DNA of 64,000 nucleotides from Pseudomonadota bacterium (GTDB lineage Bacteria > Pseudomonadota > Gammaproteobacteria > Steroidobacterales > Steroidobacteraceae), in assembly GCA_018241505.1 (NCBI GenBank), contig JAFEDS010000014.1, positions 22,125 to 86,124 on the forward strand. The letters are read 5' to 3'. The position numbers and the translations under genes are program-made. How positions within the stretch are numbered: the first letter of the stretch is position 1; each line of letters starts with the position of its first letter. The notes under the pieces were generated by a model, which did no database searches, had not been told where the DNA came from, and saw only the letters and a program-made list of their open reading frames with translations. This document shows, in pieces, positions 16,972-25,768 of the stretch.

Positions 16972-18774
16972 TCAATGGTTGTCGCGCGGGACCCCGAAGG
17001 CCTGGTCGATCTTCTGGTATTTCTCCGTTCCTTCCAGGATCGCACCGGTGCCCAGGGGACCCACGATCCGGCGTTGAATTTCCTGCCAGGGCGTCTGCGA
17101 GGCCGGGTATTTATAGCCCCCCGCCGCCTGCAATGCGGCACGGCGGTGCTCGAGCTCTTCAGCCGAAATCAACATGTCGGCTGTGCCCTTGCGCAGGTCG
17201 ATCCGCACCCGGTCGCCTGTGCGCAGCAGCGCGAGGTTTCCGTCAGCCGCCGCCTCGGGCGATGCATTCAGGATTGAGGGGGAGCCCGAGGTGCCGGACT
17301 GACGGCCGTCACCGATACAAGGCAATGCGGTAATTCCCTGTTTAATCAGGTAGGCCGGCGGGCGCATGTTGACCACTTCGGCCGCGCCCGGATATCCCAC
17401 CGGCCCCGCGCCGCGCATGAACAGAATGTCGCGCGGTGTAATTTCCAGTGCCGGGTCGTCGATTTTTGCGTGGTAGTCCTCAGGACCATCAAACACAACC
17501 GCACGGCCCTCGAACGCCTCCGGGTCCTTCGGGTCCGACAGGTAGCGGCTGCGGAATTCCGCGGAAATGACGCTGGTCTTCATGATCGCGGATTCAAACA
17601 GATTGCCCCGCATCACAATGAAACCCGCATCGCGCTTGAGTGGATTGGCGAACGGGCGGATGACCTCCGGAAGCGCAATCGCAGCCTTGGCACAATTTTC
17701 GCCAAGGGTGTGCCCGTTGACCGTCAGCGCCGCCTCGCGAATGAGCCCCTGCTTCATCAGCTCGCCGACCACCGCCGGCACGCCGCCGGCGTGATAGTAA
17801 TCCTCACCCAGGTACTCACCCGCCGGCTGCAGATTCACGAGCAGCGGGACGCGGTGACCGTAGGTCTGCCAATCCTCGAGACTGAGCTCGACACCCAGGT
17901 GCCGCGCGATGGCGCCAAGGTGAATGGGCGCGTTGGTCGAGCCGCCAATGGCGGAATTCACCACTATGGCGTTGATGAAGGCATCGCGCGTCATGATGGC
18001 TGAAGGCCGTACATCCTCGCGCACCAGCTCAACGATCCGCTTGCCCGTCTCATAGGCAACATGCTGGCGCTGCCGATACGGCGCCGGAATTGCCGCGGAG
18101 CCGGGCAACTGCATGCCGAGCGCTTCCGCCAGCGAGTTCATGGTCGTGGCAGTACCCATCGTGTTGCAGTAGCCGGTCGAGGGGGTCGAAGAAGCCACCA
18201 ACTCGAGAAAGCCCGCGTAGTCGATCTCGCCCGCGGCCATCATCTGCCGCGCTTTCCATATTATGGTGCCTGAGCCGGTGCGCTCGCCCCGGTGCCAGCC
18301 GTTGAGCATCGGGCCGACGGACAGGGCAATGGCGGGAATATCAACAGTCGCCGCGGCCATGAGACATGCGGGCGTGGTCTTGTCGCAACCGATCGTGAGC
18401 ACGACGCCATCCAGGGGGTAGCCGTACAGCACTTCCACGAGACCCAGATACGCCAGATTTCTGTCGAGTCCGGCCGTCGGGCGCTTGCCCGTCTCCTGGA
18501 TCGGATGCACAGGGAACTCGATCGCAATGCCACCGGCCTCACGAATTCCCTCACGCACCCGCTGAGCGAGTACAATGTGGTGGCGATTGCAGGGCGACAG
18601 GTCACTGCCGGTTTGAGCGATGCCGATGATGGGTTTGCCGGATTGCAACTCTTCGCGCGTCAGGCCGTAATTCAGATAGCGCTCAATGTAGAGCGCGGTC
18701 ATATCGGGATTACCGGGATTGTCGAACCACGCGCGCGAACGTAACCGCCGGCGGCCGGCTTTCTTCTCTGTCAT
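16972..18774 (-). CDS. IlvD/Edd family sugar-acid dehydratase, D-xylonate dehydratase-like
   Basis: A 600-residue Fe-S dehydratase that removes water from an aldonic acid to give a 2-keto-3-deoxy acid. It resembles Caulobacter XylD (from memory) from end to end: [20 protein letters not shown] at the N-terminus, [49 protein letters not shown], and a C-terminus ending in PRDNH. Cluster ligands are C62, C130 and C203; catalytic/metal D131-K132 follow C130. IlvD (branched-chain amino acids) and Edd (phosphogluconate) are less likely because of these XylD-specific blocks. No other pentose genes are adjacent, so pathway assignment to D-xylonate or L-arabinonate is inference. Confidence 0.88.
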   Translation of the reverse strand: MTEKKAGRRRLRSRAWFDNPGNPDMTALYIERYLNYGLTREELQSGKPIIGIAQTGSDLSPCNRHHIVLAQRVREGIREAGGIAIEFPVHPIQETGKRPTAGLDRNLAYLGLVEVLYGYPLDGVVLTIGCDKTTPACLMAAATVDIPAIALSVGPMLNGWHRGERTGSGTIIWKARQMMAAGEIDYAGFLELVASSTPSTGYCNTMGTATTMNSLAEALGMQLPGSAAIPAPYRQRQHVAYETGKRIVELVREDVRPSAIMTRDAFINAIVVNSAIGGSTNAPIHLGAIARHLGVELSLEDWQTYGHRVPLLVNLQPAGEYLGEDYYHAGGVPAVVGELMKQGLIREAALTVNGHTLGENCAKAAIALPEVIRPFANPLKRDAGFIVMRGNLFESAIMKTSVISAEFRSRYLSDPKDPEAFEGRAVVFDGPEDYHAKIDDPALEITPRDILFMRGAGPVGYPGAAEVVNMRPPAYLIKQGITALPCIGDGRQSGTSGSPSILNASPEAAADGNLALLRTGDRVRIDLRKGTADMLISAEELEHRRAALQAAGGYKYPASQTPWQEIQRRIVGPLGTGAILEGTEKYQKIDQAFGVPRDNH

Positions 18775-18824
18775 GAACCTGCCTCAATGATTGATCATAT
18801 TATATACCGCAGCCGCAGGGACTC

Positions 18825-18840
18825 GTAGGAGCTTTCCTAC
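18825..18840. promoter_or_regulatory. Inverted repeat upstream of DUF2934 gene
   Basis: GTAGGA-GCTT-TCCTAC forms a perfect 6-bp stem with a 4-base loop in the 153-bp region between the divergent dehydratase and DUF2934 genes. Next to it, 18791-18806 is strongly AT-rich (TTGATCATATTATATA) and contains -10-like sequence. Either could be part of the divergent promoter or an operator. Confidence 0.35.
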
Positions 18841-18927
18841 AGCGCGGTGGGATTGAGCTCCATTGTTGGGGCACTTGTGTTGAGCCATTCTCGAACCTCG
18901 GCCGGATGTGCCGAATTGAGGGGATTT

Positions 18928-19185
18928 ATGGCCCGCGAAGTTGCAATTACACGGTTTCCAGGGACTGAATCGCCGTCCGCAACGCCCGTCCGAGCGACGC
19001 CCGTTGTGAAAGGGAATTTTCTGCGACCCCTCTACCTCGTTCCACACAGGCTGACCCCCGCGGAGCGCCATCGGCGCATCTGCGATCTCGCGTACCGTCG
19101 CGCTGAGTTGCGCAACTTCGAACCCGGCCACGAGCAGGAAGATTGGCTCGAGGCTGAGCGCGAGGTTGACGCCGGACGTTTCTGA
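18928..19185 (+). CDS. DUF2934 domain small protein
   Basis: An 85-residue soluble protein. The C-terminal half, ending RNFEPGHEQEDWLEAEREVD, matches the short DUF2934 motif (a helix-turn with PG-x-E-x-DWL-x-AE), usually found alone or at the end of small bacterial proteins of unknown role. I chose the ATG at 18928 because GAGGGG lies just upstream; the longer frame to 18847 runs into the AT-rich promoter and lacks a ribosome-binding site. A GC-rich hairpin follows the stop codon, suggesting a monocistronic gene. No function should be assigned. Confidence 0.75.
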   Translation: MAREVAITRFPGTESPSATPVRATPVVKGNFLRPLYLVPHRLTPAERHRRICDLAYRRAELRNFEPGHEQEDWLEAEREVDAGRF

Positions 19186-19189
19186 CGAC

Positions 19190-19210
19190 GCGGCGGCTCG
19201 CGGCCGCCGC
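19190..19210 (+). terminator. GC-rich hairpin after DUF2934 gene
   Basis: A perfect 8-bp stem GCGGCGGC / GCCGCCGC with loop TCGCG, starting five bases after the DUF2934 stop. There is no T-tract, so intrinsic termination is not certain; it may instead stabilise the mRNA 3' end. Confidence 0.4.
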
Positions 19211-19284
19211 GGCTCCCGGCCGGGAACTTTCGCTGAAGCTCACCCGTTAGATTCTCACGACACTATAACTACGGGAGAGTGACG

Positions 19285-19680
19285 ATGATTCGTGCCGGAA
19301 CGATTCTGACTCTGACAGCCATTGCGATGTTGGGCCTGACAGCGTGCAATGAAGCGAAGTCACCGGACAAGGTGCAGGAGAATGTGGCCAAGGCCACCGA
19401 CCAGGCTTCGGAAAATGACGCCAAGGCTGCCGACAAGTTGGCCAAGGCCGATGCCAGCGCCGACAAGACTGTTGGCGATGCGCAGGCCAAGGCCGATGAG
19501 AAAACCACCGATGCCGCCGGCGATGCCGTCATCACCCAGGCGGAAGGCGACCACAAAGTAGCCATCGCACAATGTGAATCCCTTTCGGGCCAGGCCCAGA
19601 AGGATTGCAAGAAGCAGGCGGACGATCAGTTGGATGCGGTCAAGGCCAAAGTCAAACAACTGAAGAAGGATGCGGGTTGA
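19285..19680 (+). CDS. Small Ala/Lys/Asp-rich lipoprotein
   Basis: A 131-residue predicted lipoprotein: an N-terminal signal with lipobox LTAC at about residues 18-21, then a charged, Ala-rich region (about 25-90) of the kind that forms a long amphipathic helix or coiled coil, then a basic C-terminus with two cysteines (AQCESLSGQAQKDC). The ATG at 19285 is preceded by GGGAGAG; a GTG two codons upstream is possible. The composition resembles Lpp-like or stress-induced envelope proteins, but no specific family is recognised. Its last 29 bases overlap the 3' end of the convergent helicase gene. Confidence 0.8.
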   Translation: MIRAGTILTLTAIAMLGLTACNEAKSPDKVQENVAKATDQASENDAKAADKLAKADASADKTVGDAQAKADEKTTDAAGDAVITQAEGDHKVAIAQCESLSGQAQKDCKKQADDQLDAVKAKVKQLKKDAG

Positions 19681-21976
19681 TAGCCCACCACTGCGGCAGC
19701 AGTTTGCGCACCTTGGAGTGTGTGAACCGGTCGTCGATCAGGTAGAGCACGCCGCGGTCCGTTGTCGTTCGAATGACACGGCCCGCGGCCTGCACCACTT
19801 TCTGAATGCCCGGATACAGATAGGTGTACTCATAACCTGAGCCGAACCGGGTATCCATGCGGCGTTGCATCTCTTCGTTGACCGCATTGACCTGGGGTAA
19901 CCCCAGGGTCGCCACAAAGGCGCCCACCAGCCGCGAACCCGGCAGATCCACACCTTCCGCGAACGCCCCACCCAACACTGCGAATCCGACTCCTGCGCCC
20001 TCCGGAACGAAGCGCGATAGAAACGCTTCGCGGTCGGGCTCGCTCATGCCCGAATGTTGGCGCCACGTGGGAATGCTGGGGTATCGCTCGGTGAACAGCG
20101 CTGCGACGCCCTCGAGATATTCGAAGCTGCTGAGAAATACCAGGTAGTTTCCCGGTTGCGCGGCGAATTGCCTGGCCATCAGGTCAGCGATGGGTGCCAG
20201 GGAGCGGGCGCGGTCCTTGAACCGGGTGGAGATGGAGCGCACCAGGCGCACGGCCAATTGCTCGGGCCGAAACGGCGATTGCACATCGAGATAGCCGCAC
20301 GAGCCGGGTAGACCGAGGATGTCGCGGAAGAACTCGTGGGGGGCCAGGGTCGCGGAAAACAACACCGCGGATTGCGCGCCGCTGAAACGGGGCGCCAGGA
20401 ACCGTCCCGGCACCAGGTTCCTCAGACATAACACCGACTGCTCGCGACCCGATCGGGTCATTTCAAACAGTGTGCTGGAATCGTATTCCGCTGCCAGCCG
20501 TGCAAAGCTCAGCGCATCGAAGAAAAATGCCTGCAATGCCTCGTTCTGCGCGCTATGGCTGCTCAGGTAGTCCACCAGAGTGGCAATCAGTCTGTTGAGT
20601 GTTGTCAGTAGCGCTTCAGGAGGCTCATCGTAGATTCGATGCGGCTCTGGCTGCGCGGCATTCATTTCGCTCCAGATCCGGCGCACGGGCTCAAAGGCCG
20701 CGGGCAGCACATCGCGGACGGCATTGAACGAGTCGAAGTCGAGCGAAGCGGTGTACATCGCGCGCGCCCGCTCCACCAGGTTGTGAGCCTCGTCGACGAG
20801 CAGGCAAACGCGCCATTCGTGGGTGACGGTCCAGCCGAACAGCATGGCGCTTCGATCAAAGTAGTAGTTGTAGTCACCCACTACAACATCACTCCATCGT
20901 GCCAACTCCTGTCCCAGGTAGTAGGGACAGAGTTGGTGGCGCTGCGCTACCTGGCGGACGGCGTCCTGGTCGAGGAAGGCGATGCGAATCGCCTCGGCAC
21001 GTGCCGCGGGCAGGCGGTCATAGAAACCCCGCGCCAGGGGGCAGACGGCGCCGTCACACGGGAGGCCGGGGTTTTCGCAGGCTTTGCCGCGGGCGACCAG
21101 CTCGACTATTCGCACTGGCAAGGTTGCATTGGGAGGCTGGAGGCGTTTCAGGGCGTCCAGGGCCAGCTTGCGTTGGGAGGTTTTGGCGACCAGGTAGAAG
21201 AGTTTGTCCAAGGAGGTGGGGGGCGCCTGGGGTGCGCTGGGCGTGTTGGGGCCGCCGGGTGCGTGGGGCGTGGGGGCTGCGCTGGGCCCAACCGCCCCCA
21301 TCGCCTTCAGTGCGGGGAACAACGTCCCCACCGTCTTGCCTATGCCGGTAGGTGCCTGGGCCAGAAGCGCCCCTCCCGTCCTGATGCGCCTGTACACAGC
21401 ACGGGACAACTCGTGCTGCCCGCCATGAAACTCCGCGAAGGGAAAACGCAATTCGCTGAGCGCGGCGTCGCGCTCCCCACGGTGCGCAGTCTCCAACTCC
21501 GCCCAACTCACAAACGACTCGCAATGACCCGCGAAGTGTTGTTCCAGTTCTCGCGACGGCCGCTCTTCCTCGAATATCGTCTCGCGCTCGCTCGCCACAT
21601 CAAAGTACACCAGGGCCAGCTTCACGCTCGCCAGGTTCTTCTGCTGGCACAGCAACCACCCGTAGATCCGAAGCTGCGCCCAGTGGAGCGCGCGGTGGTT
21701 CTCAGGCATCCGGCTGAGATCGCCGCGGTAGGTTTTGAATTCCTCGAGTCGGTTCTGCTCGGGGTCATAACCATCCGCGCGACCCCGAACGTGGAGCAGC
21801 CCATAGTCACCCGTCAATGTCAGTTCCGTCTGGAATGAGCTGCCCCGGCGCGCCGCGATCGTGCGGTGGCCGGCCATTCCCTCCACGGCCGAGGGCGACG
21901 GGGTGAAGCGCATGTCGAGGTTGCCGCGCTTCGCCGTGAATTCGCACAAGGTGCGAACGGCGACTTCGTAGGTCAA
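19652..21976 (-). CDS. FeS-type SF2 DNA helicase (XPD/DinG-like) with N-terminal PD-(D/E)XK domain
   Basis: A 774-residue predicted DNA-repair helicase. The N-terminal 130 residues carry a PD-(D/E)XK nuclease-like pattern (D68, then E79-F-K81 in EEFKTYRG). Walker A is APTGIGKT at 208-215 and the DEAH box is at 395-398. Four cysteines, C300, C307, C312 and C350, lie between them, as in the 4Fe-4S domain of XPD/DinG helicases. Motif VI reads QAAGRVIRTTTDRG near the C-terminus. A Pro/Ala/Gly-rich insert occupies about 228-254. The TTG at 21976 overlaps the stop codon of the upstream nuclease gene (TTGA); residues right after it look conserved, supporting this start. Probable partner: the FAN1-like nuclease. 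Confidence 0.87.
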   Translation of the reverse strand: MTYEVAVRTLCEFTAKRGNLDMRFTPSPSAVEGMAGHRTIAARRGSSFQTELTLTGDYGLLHVRGRADGYDPEQNRLEEFKTYRGDLSRMPENHRALHWAQLRIYGWLLCQQKNLASVKLALVYFDVASERETIFEEERPSRELEQHFAGHCESFVSWAELETAHRGERDAALSELRFPFAEFHGGQHELSRAVYRRIRTGGALLAQAPTGIGKTVGTLFPALKAMGAVGPSAAPTPHAPGGPNTPSAPQAPPTSLDKLFYLVAKTSQRKLALDALKRLQPPNATLPVRIVELVARGKACENPGLPCDGAVCPLARGFYDRLPAARAEAIRIAFLDQDAVRQVAQRHQLCPYYLGQELARWSDVVVGDYNYYFDRSAMLFGWTVTHEWRVCLLVDEAHNLVERARAMYTASLDFDSFNAVRDVLPAAFEPVRRIWSEMNAAQPEPHRIYDEPPEALLTTLNRLIATLVDYLSSHSAQNEALQAFFFDALSFARLAAEYDSSTLFEMTRSGREQSVLCLRNLVPGRFLAPRFSGAQSAVLFSATLAPHEFFRDILGLPGSCGYLDVQSPFRPEQLAVRLVRSISTRFKDRARSLAPIADLMARQFAAQPGNYLVFLSSFEYLEGVAALFTERYPSIPTWRQHSGMSEPDREAFLSRFVPEGAGVGFAVLGGAFAEGVDLPGSRLVGAFVATLGLPQVNAVNEEMQRRMDTRFGSGYEYTYLYPGIQKVVQAAGRVIRTTTDRGVLYLIDDRFTHSKVRKLLPQWWAINPHPSSVV

Positions 21977-23721
21977 GTGCGCGTCCCCGGATGCCGCGCA
22001 TCGGCGACGTCGCGCGCAGCGGCGCCATCACGTGCAGCGGCGCCATCACGTGCAGCGGTCACGTCCGGCACCTCGGGCGACGGCACCGCCCACGACACGT
22101 GGCACACACTCACCGGAATCCCCTGCGACACACAAAACGACAACCACCGGATCTGGTTGTCCTGCAACCGATCGCCCGGTCCTTTCACCTCAATCAACCG
22201 GTAGCGGCGCTCCTGTGGCCAGAACTGCACGAGATCCGGCAACCCACAGCGGTTGGCCCGGATATCACCCAGTATCCGCGTGAAGCACACCTTCAGGTGC
22301 CGCGGCGGCAGACAGCTCAATGCCAGCTCCAACAGCGCTTCCGAAACGACGCCCCAGAACACGAACGGCGACTGAATGCCCTGCTTCTGCTCGAAGTTGC
22401 GGCGGATGGTATCCAGGTAAGCATTGCCATCCAGTTGCGCAAAGCACTGCGCGAAGTGAGCCTCGCGGCGAGTGTGAAAATCCGGGGCAAGCAAATCCGC
22501 CGGCGCGGCCTGGAACTCGTGAAAAAACGCCCCTGACACCGGCGCAAAAATGGCCTGCCAGCACAACAGCCCGAACAGCGAATTCAACAGGCCGTTTTCA
22601 ACGTAATGGACCGGTGCTTCGGGTGTCGCAAGCGCTTCGCCCGTTGCGCCCTCCAAATGATCGGGGCGCTCGGCTACCGGCAGCACGAGTTGGAACGTCG
22701 TCCAATTGTGCAAGCGTCGGGTGCGGGTGGTCTGGAGGCCGGCCTTACGTTGCAGCCGCGGCCACATGCGCCCTATCTGCTGGACTTCGACTTCATCGGC
22801 GGGCTGTTTGCGCACGGCAAATGCAAGTTGCATCGCCGAGTCAATGTCACCCAACCGCTCCAACAATCGGACCGAGCGCAGCCGGGCGCCGGCGTACTGG
22901 CAATCCCGGTAGAGTGCCAACGCGCGCTCGAGATCCTTCTGCTGTTCGTAGGTTTGAGCAATCTGGAACTGCACTTTGCGGCGGCGTCCCTCCAACCACT
23001 CATTGTCGGCAATGGGTGCAGGAAGTGCTTCGACGACGGCGGCAAGGTCGTCGCCTTCGGCCACGCGTTGGCGACATTCGAACAAAGCGTGAAAGGTGTC
23101 GATGTGCTGGCGCGTTTGGAAGGCGCGCGTTGCCGCATCACGAGGGACCTGCTCGTATTTGAAGATGCCGAGATCGGTGAGTACGAACTCGGACCAGTCT
23201 TGGTGAAAGTTGCCAAAGAATAGCAACCGGAGTCGGTCGCACAGCGGTTTCACCACCACGCGGAATATGTTGGCGGGCGCATCGGGCCACCAGTCAATGA
23301 GCCGACGCGGTGCCAGGGGCGCAGATTCGATGTGCAACAGGAGTTCAGTTTTGCGCGCACCGGCACCAGGGCACGGGACGTGCGGGGCGAACGCGCGGAG
23401 CACCTCCCCCTTCCGCAACACTCGCCCCAGCTCCACGGCGGTGAGCACTGGTTGATCATCTACCCACCCCTCGTCAATCAACGGTGCGGCAGCAGCGCGC
23501 GCGCAGCCGATCTCATCGTATTGCAGCTTGTCCGTGCGAAACAGCTCGCCCCGGCGGCCCAGCATCCGGACCAGTAGTGCGGAGGACTCGAGCGGCAGGC
23601 ACCGAAAGCGTTCGATGAACACAGCTTCGGGCGCTGTCAGAAGATCTCCGTAGCGTTGCTGGAGCCACCCGAGCGCAGTATTGAAGTTCTCGAGGTAATA
23701 ATAAGGACGCGGGTGCGGCAT
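21973..23721 (-). CDS. FAN1-like VRR-NUC structure-specific nuclease
   Basis: A roughly 582-residue nuclease of the FAN1 family, which cleaves flapped DNA during interstrand-crosslink repair. The C-terminal VRR-NUC domain holds the active site: D496 in GLPDLVQF, E511 and K513 in IEVKG, and Q523 in QDNQ. The upstream region carries the SAP-like and TPR-like helical parts (YEQQKDLERALALYRDCQYA). The N-terminus MPHPRPYYYLENFNTALGWL is typical. I chose the ATG at 23721; GTG at 23769 is an alternative. The last 25 residues contain a tandem repeat encoding AARDG units. It is translationally coupled to the helicase gene downstream, so the two products probably act together. Confidence 0.9.
   Translation of the reverse strand: MPHPRPYYYLENFNTALGWLQQRYGDLLTAPEAVFIERFRCLPLESSALLVRMLGRRGELFRTDKLQYDEIGCARAAAAPLIDEGWVDDQPVLTAVELGRVLRKGEVLRAFAPHVPCPGAGARKTELLLHIESAPLAPRRLIDWWPDAPANIFRVVVKPLCDRLRLLFFGNFHQDWSEFVLTDLGIFKYEQVPRDAATRAFQTRQHIDTFHALFECRQRVAEGDDLAAVVEALPAPIADNEWLEGRRRKVQFQIAQTYEQQKDLERALALYRDCQYAGARLRSVRLLERLGDIDSAMQLAFAVRKQPADEVEVQQIGRMWPRLQRKAGLQTTRTRRLHNWTTFQLVLPVAERPDHLEGATGEALATPEAPVHYVENGLLNSLFGLLCWQAIFAPVSGAFFHEFQAAPADLLAPDFHTRREAHFAQCFAQLDGNAYLDTIRRNFEQKQGIQSPFVFWGVVSEALLELALSCLPPRHLKVCFTRILGDIRANRCGLPDLVQFWPQERRYRLIEVKGPGDRLQDNQIRWLSFCVSQGIPVSVCHVSWAVPSPEVPDVTAARDGAAARDGAAARDVADARHPGTRT
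22016..22064. repeat. 18-bp tandem repeat in FAN1-like gene 3' end
   Basis: The unit GCAGCGGCGCCATCACGT occurs twice in full (22016-22033, 22034-22051), followed by a partial third copy. On the minus strand it encodes repeated RDGAAA-type residues beyond the nuclease domain, so copy number can change without touching the active site. Confidence 0.8.
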
Positions 23722-23788
23722 GCGCGAAGCGTAGTGTTTAAGTTGGCGCAGCGTCCATCCAGGTTCCACGCTCAGGCATTACTGTATA

Positions 23789-25735
23789 GTGCCACTTTGG
23801 ATTACAAAGGGGACCTTGGCATTGCGGTGGGCTGCGTTTGCGATCCTGGCTTCAGTGTGTGTCAACGCCGCCACAGCCCAGGACACCGTAATCGTGACCA
23901 GCGCTCGCGTCCCCTCCCTGATTGGCGACGAGCCGATCCGCATCGAGGCGGTCCCGTCGGAAGAGATCGAAGAGAATCTCACGGTTCAACCGGGAAACAT
24001 TTCCACGCTACTGAACGAGCTGCCCAGTGCTCGAATCCAGGCTGCGGCGCCCGGACTCGGAGGCGTCGGGCTGCAGCTTCGCGGCATGCCGACTCGGCAC
24101 ACGCTCGTGTTAACCGACGGTTTGCCACTTCTCGGAGGGGAGCCCGATGACTTTGGGCTTCTTCAGACGCCCCCGTTGGACCTGCAGCGAATCGAGCTGA
24201 TCAAAGGCGCCGCATCCGCGTTGTACGGAGGCTCTGCACTCGGCGGCGTACTCAACATCGTATCCAAGAGCCCCCAGGCGGAGTCCGCCGTGCTGGCGAA
24301 CGCAACGTCGCGCGGCGGGCGAGACCTGGAAGCTTTCCTCACCGACGATTCGATGAAGAACCTTACTGGGACCCTTACGGCAGGCGTGCACGATCAGTCG
24401 CGGGAGGACGTCAACCACGATGGCTGGGCCGACATACCCGGCTTTCGTCGCTACTCTGTGCGACCGCGCCTATGGTGGAATTCAGGAAAGGACCAATCGC
24501 TGTTTGTAACGGGAGGCATCACGGATGAGCGACGTGAAGGGGGCACGATGTTGGGTGCCGGGTTACCGGCCACCGGTGTCCCCTTCCCCGAAATACTGCG
24601 CACACGGCGCTTTGACGGTGGCGCAGTAGGCTACCGGAAACTGAATGATGCGGTGGCGTTCAACAGCCGTTTCTCAGTGACTTCCGCGAACCTCGATCGA
24701 ACCTTCGGCCTGCAACGGATCCCCTCGACACAGGCCACGATCTTCAGCGAGCAATCACTCACAGGTGATACCGGTGAGCATCAATGGGCGCTTGGCCTTG
24801 CATTCCAGCACGACGCCCTGCGCGTTGAAGGTGTACCTGGAGTGGGCTACACGTACAACGTGCCCGGCCTGTTTGCACAGGATGAATTTTCCCCCGCCAC
24901 CTGGGTCAAGTTGGCAGCCGCCGCGCGCATCGATTCCAACAATCGTTACGGAACCTACCTGAGCCCGCGCTTGTCCGCCCTCTTTCGGCAGCCAGGTAGT
25001 CCGTGGAGCTTGCGCGCGTCAGCCGGCAGCGGCTTCGCGGCCCCCACCCCATTTGTTGATGAAGTCGAAGCAACGGGACTGGGTGTTCTCAGGCCCCTGC
25101 AGGGGCTGCATGCCGAGCGGGCGGTGACCGAATCGCTCGACGCCAAATGGGCGCAGGGTGAGTGGGATGTGAATGTCAGTGTCTTCAATTCAGAAGTCCA
25201 TCATCCCATCGAGGCCCGGCCCGTTCCCGGCAACCAGCTCGAGTTGGCAAACGACACACAGTCGCGCAAGGCCCCGGGCAGCGAGGTCCTGATTCACTAC
25301 GTGGTCGGACCGCTGCAGATGATCGGGTCCTGGAGTTACATCAACGCCACGCAGAACGCCGACCTGATTCCGCATCACTCCGCCGAGCTGGGTGGGATAC
25401 TGGAAGACGAGTCACTCGGCCGCATCGGCCTCGAGGCCAACTATATCGGCGTGCAGCGCCTGGAAGACGACCCGTATCGGACGTTCTCGCGGCCCTACAT
25501 CACCGTCAATGCGCTGGCTGAAATCCGCTTCAGCCGCTTTTCCATTTTCATCAATGCCGTGAATCTGACCGGCACTCGCCAGACCCGTTACGACCCCCTG
25601 CTCCGACCCACCCCCGGATGGGGCGGCGATCCCATCACCGATGTCTGGGCACCCCTCGATGGGCGCACTTTCAATATCGGCATTCGCACGGGAGTCCAGG
25701 ATCGGCCGAAAATCGAATCCGAAGACGTGAAATAA
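23789..25735 (+). CDS. TonB-dependent receptor
   Basis: An outer-membrane active-transport receptor of about 648 residues, at the short end of the family and close in size to BtuB/colicin-I-type receptors. A signal peptide (to about residue 30, ending ATAQ) is followed by a TonB-box-like DTVIVTSAR, the plug domain with GLQLRGMPTRHTLVLTDG and IELIKGAASALYGGSALGGV, then the beta-barrel. The start is ambiguous: GTG 23789, or TTG 23816/23822 behind AAAGGGGA. The last strand ends near RTFNIGIRTGV with a 12-residue hydrophilic tail, slightly unusual. It is followed 33 bases later by a secreted M20 peptidase and divergent from the FAN1-like gene. Ligand unknown; peptide- or metal-chelate uptake are possibilities. 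Confidence 0.9.
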   Translation: MPLWITKGTLALRWAAFAILASVCVNAATAQDTVIVTSARVPSLIGDEPIRIEAVPSEEIEENLTVQPGNISTLLNELPSARIQAAAPGLGGVGLQLRGMPTRHTLVLTDGLPLLGGEPDDFGLLQTPPLDLQRIELIKGAASALYGGSALGGVLNIVSKSPQAESAVLANATSRGGRDLEAFLTDDSMKNLTGTLTAGVHDQSREDVNHDGWADIPGFRRYSVRPRLWWNSGKDQSLFVTGGITDERREGGTMLGAGLPATGVPFPEILRTRRFDGGAVGYRKLNDAVAFNSRFSVTSANLDRTFGLQRIPSTQATIFSEQSLTGDTGEHQWALGLAFQHDALRVEGVPGVGYTYNVPGLFAQDEFSPATWVKLAAAARIDSNNRYGTYLSPRLSALFRQPGSPWSLRASAGSGFAAPTPFVDEVEATGLGVLRPLQGLHAERAVTESLDAKWAQGEWDVNVSVFNSEVHHPIEARPVPGNQLELANDTQSRKAPGSEVLIHYVVGPLQMIGSWSYINATQNADLIPHHSAELGGILEDESLGRIGLEANYIGVQRLEDDPYRTFSRPYITVNALAEIRFSRFSIFINAVNLTGTRQTRYDPLLRPTPGWGGDPITDVWAPLDGRTFNIGIRTGVQDRPKIESEDVK

Positions 25736-25768
25736 TGACCACGGGATTGCCTGACAAAAAGTGACACA

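Noticed and set aside
16972-18774. Dihydroxy-acid dehydratase IlvD of branched-chain amino acid synthesis
   Set aside because: The [20 protein letters not shown] start and the PRDNH end follow XylD-type pentonate dehydratases, not IlvD, and no ilv genes are near.
22016-22064. CRISPR-like array
   Set aside because: The 18-bp units are directly adjacent without spacers and are in frame with the FAN1-like coding sequence.
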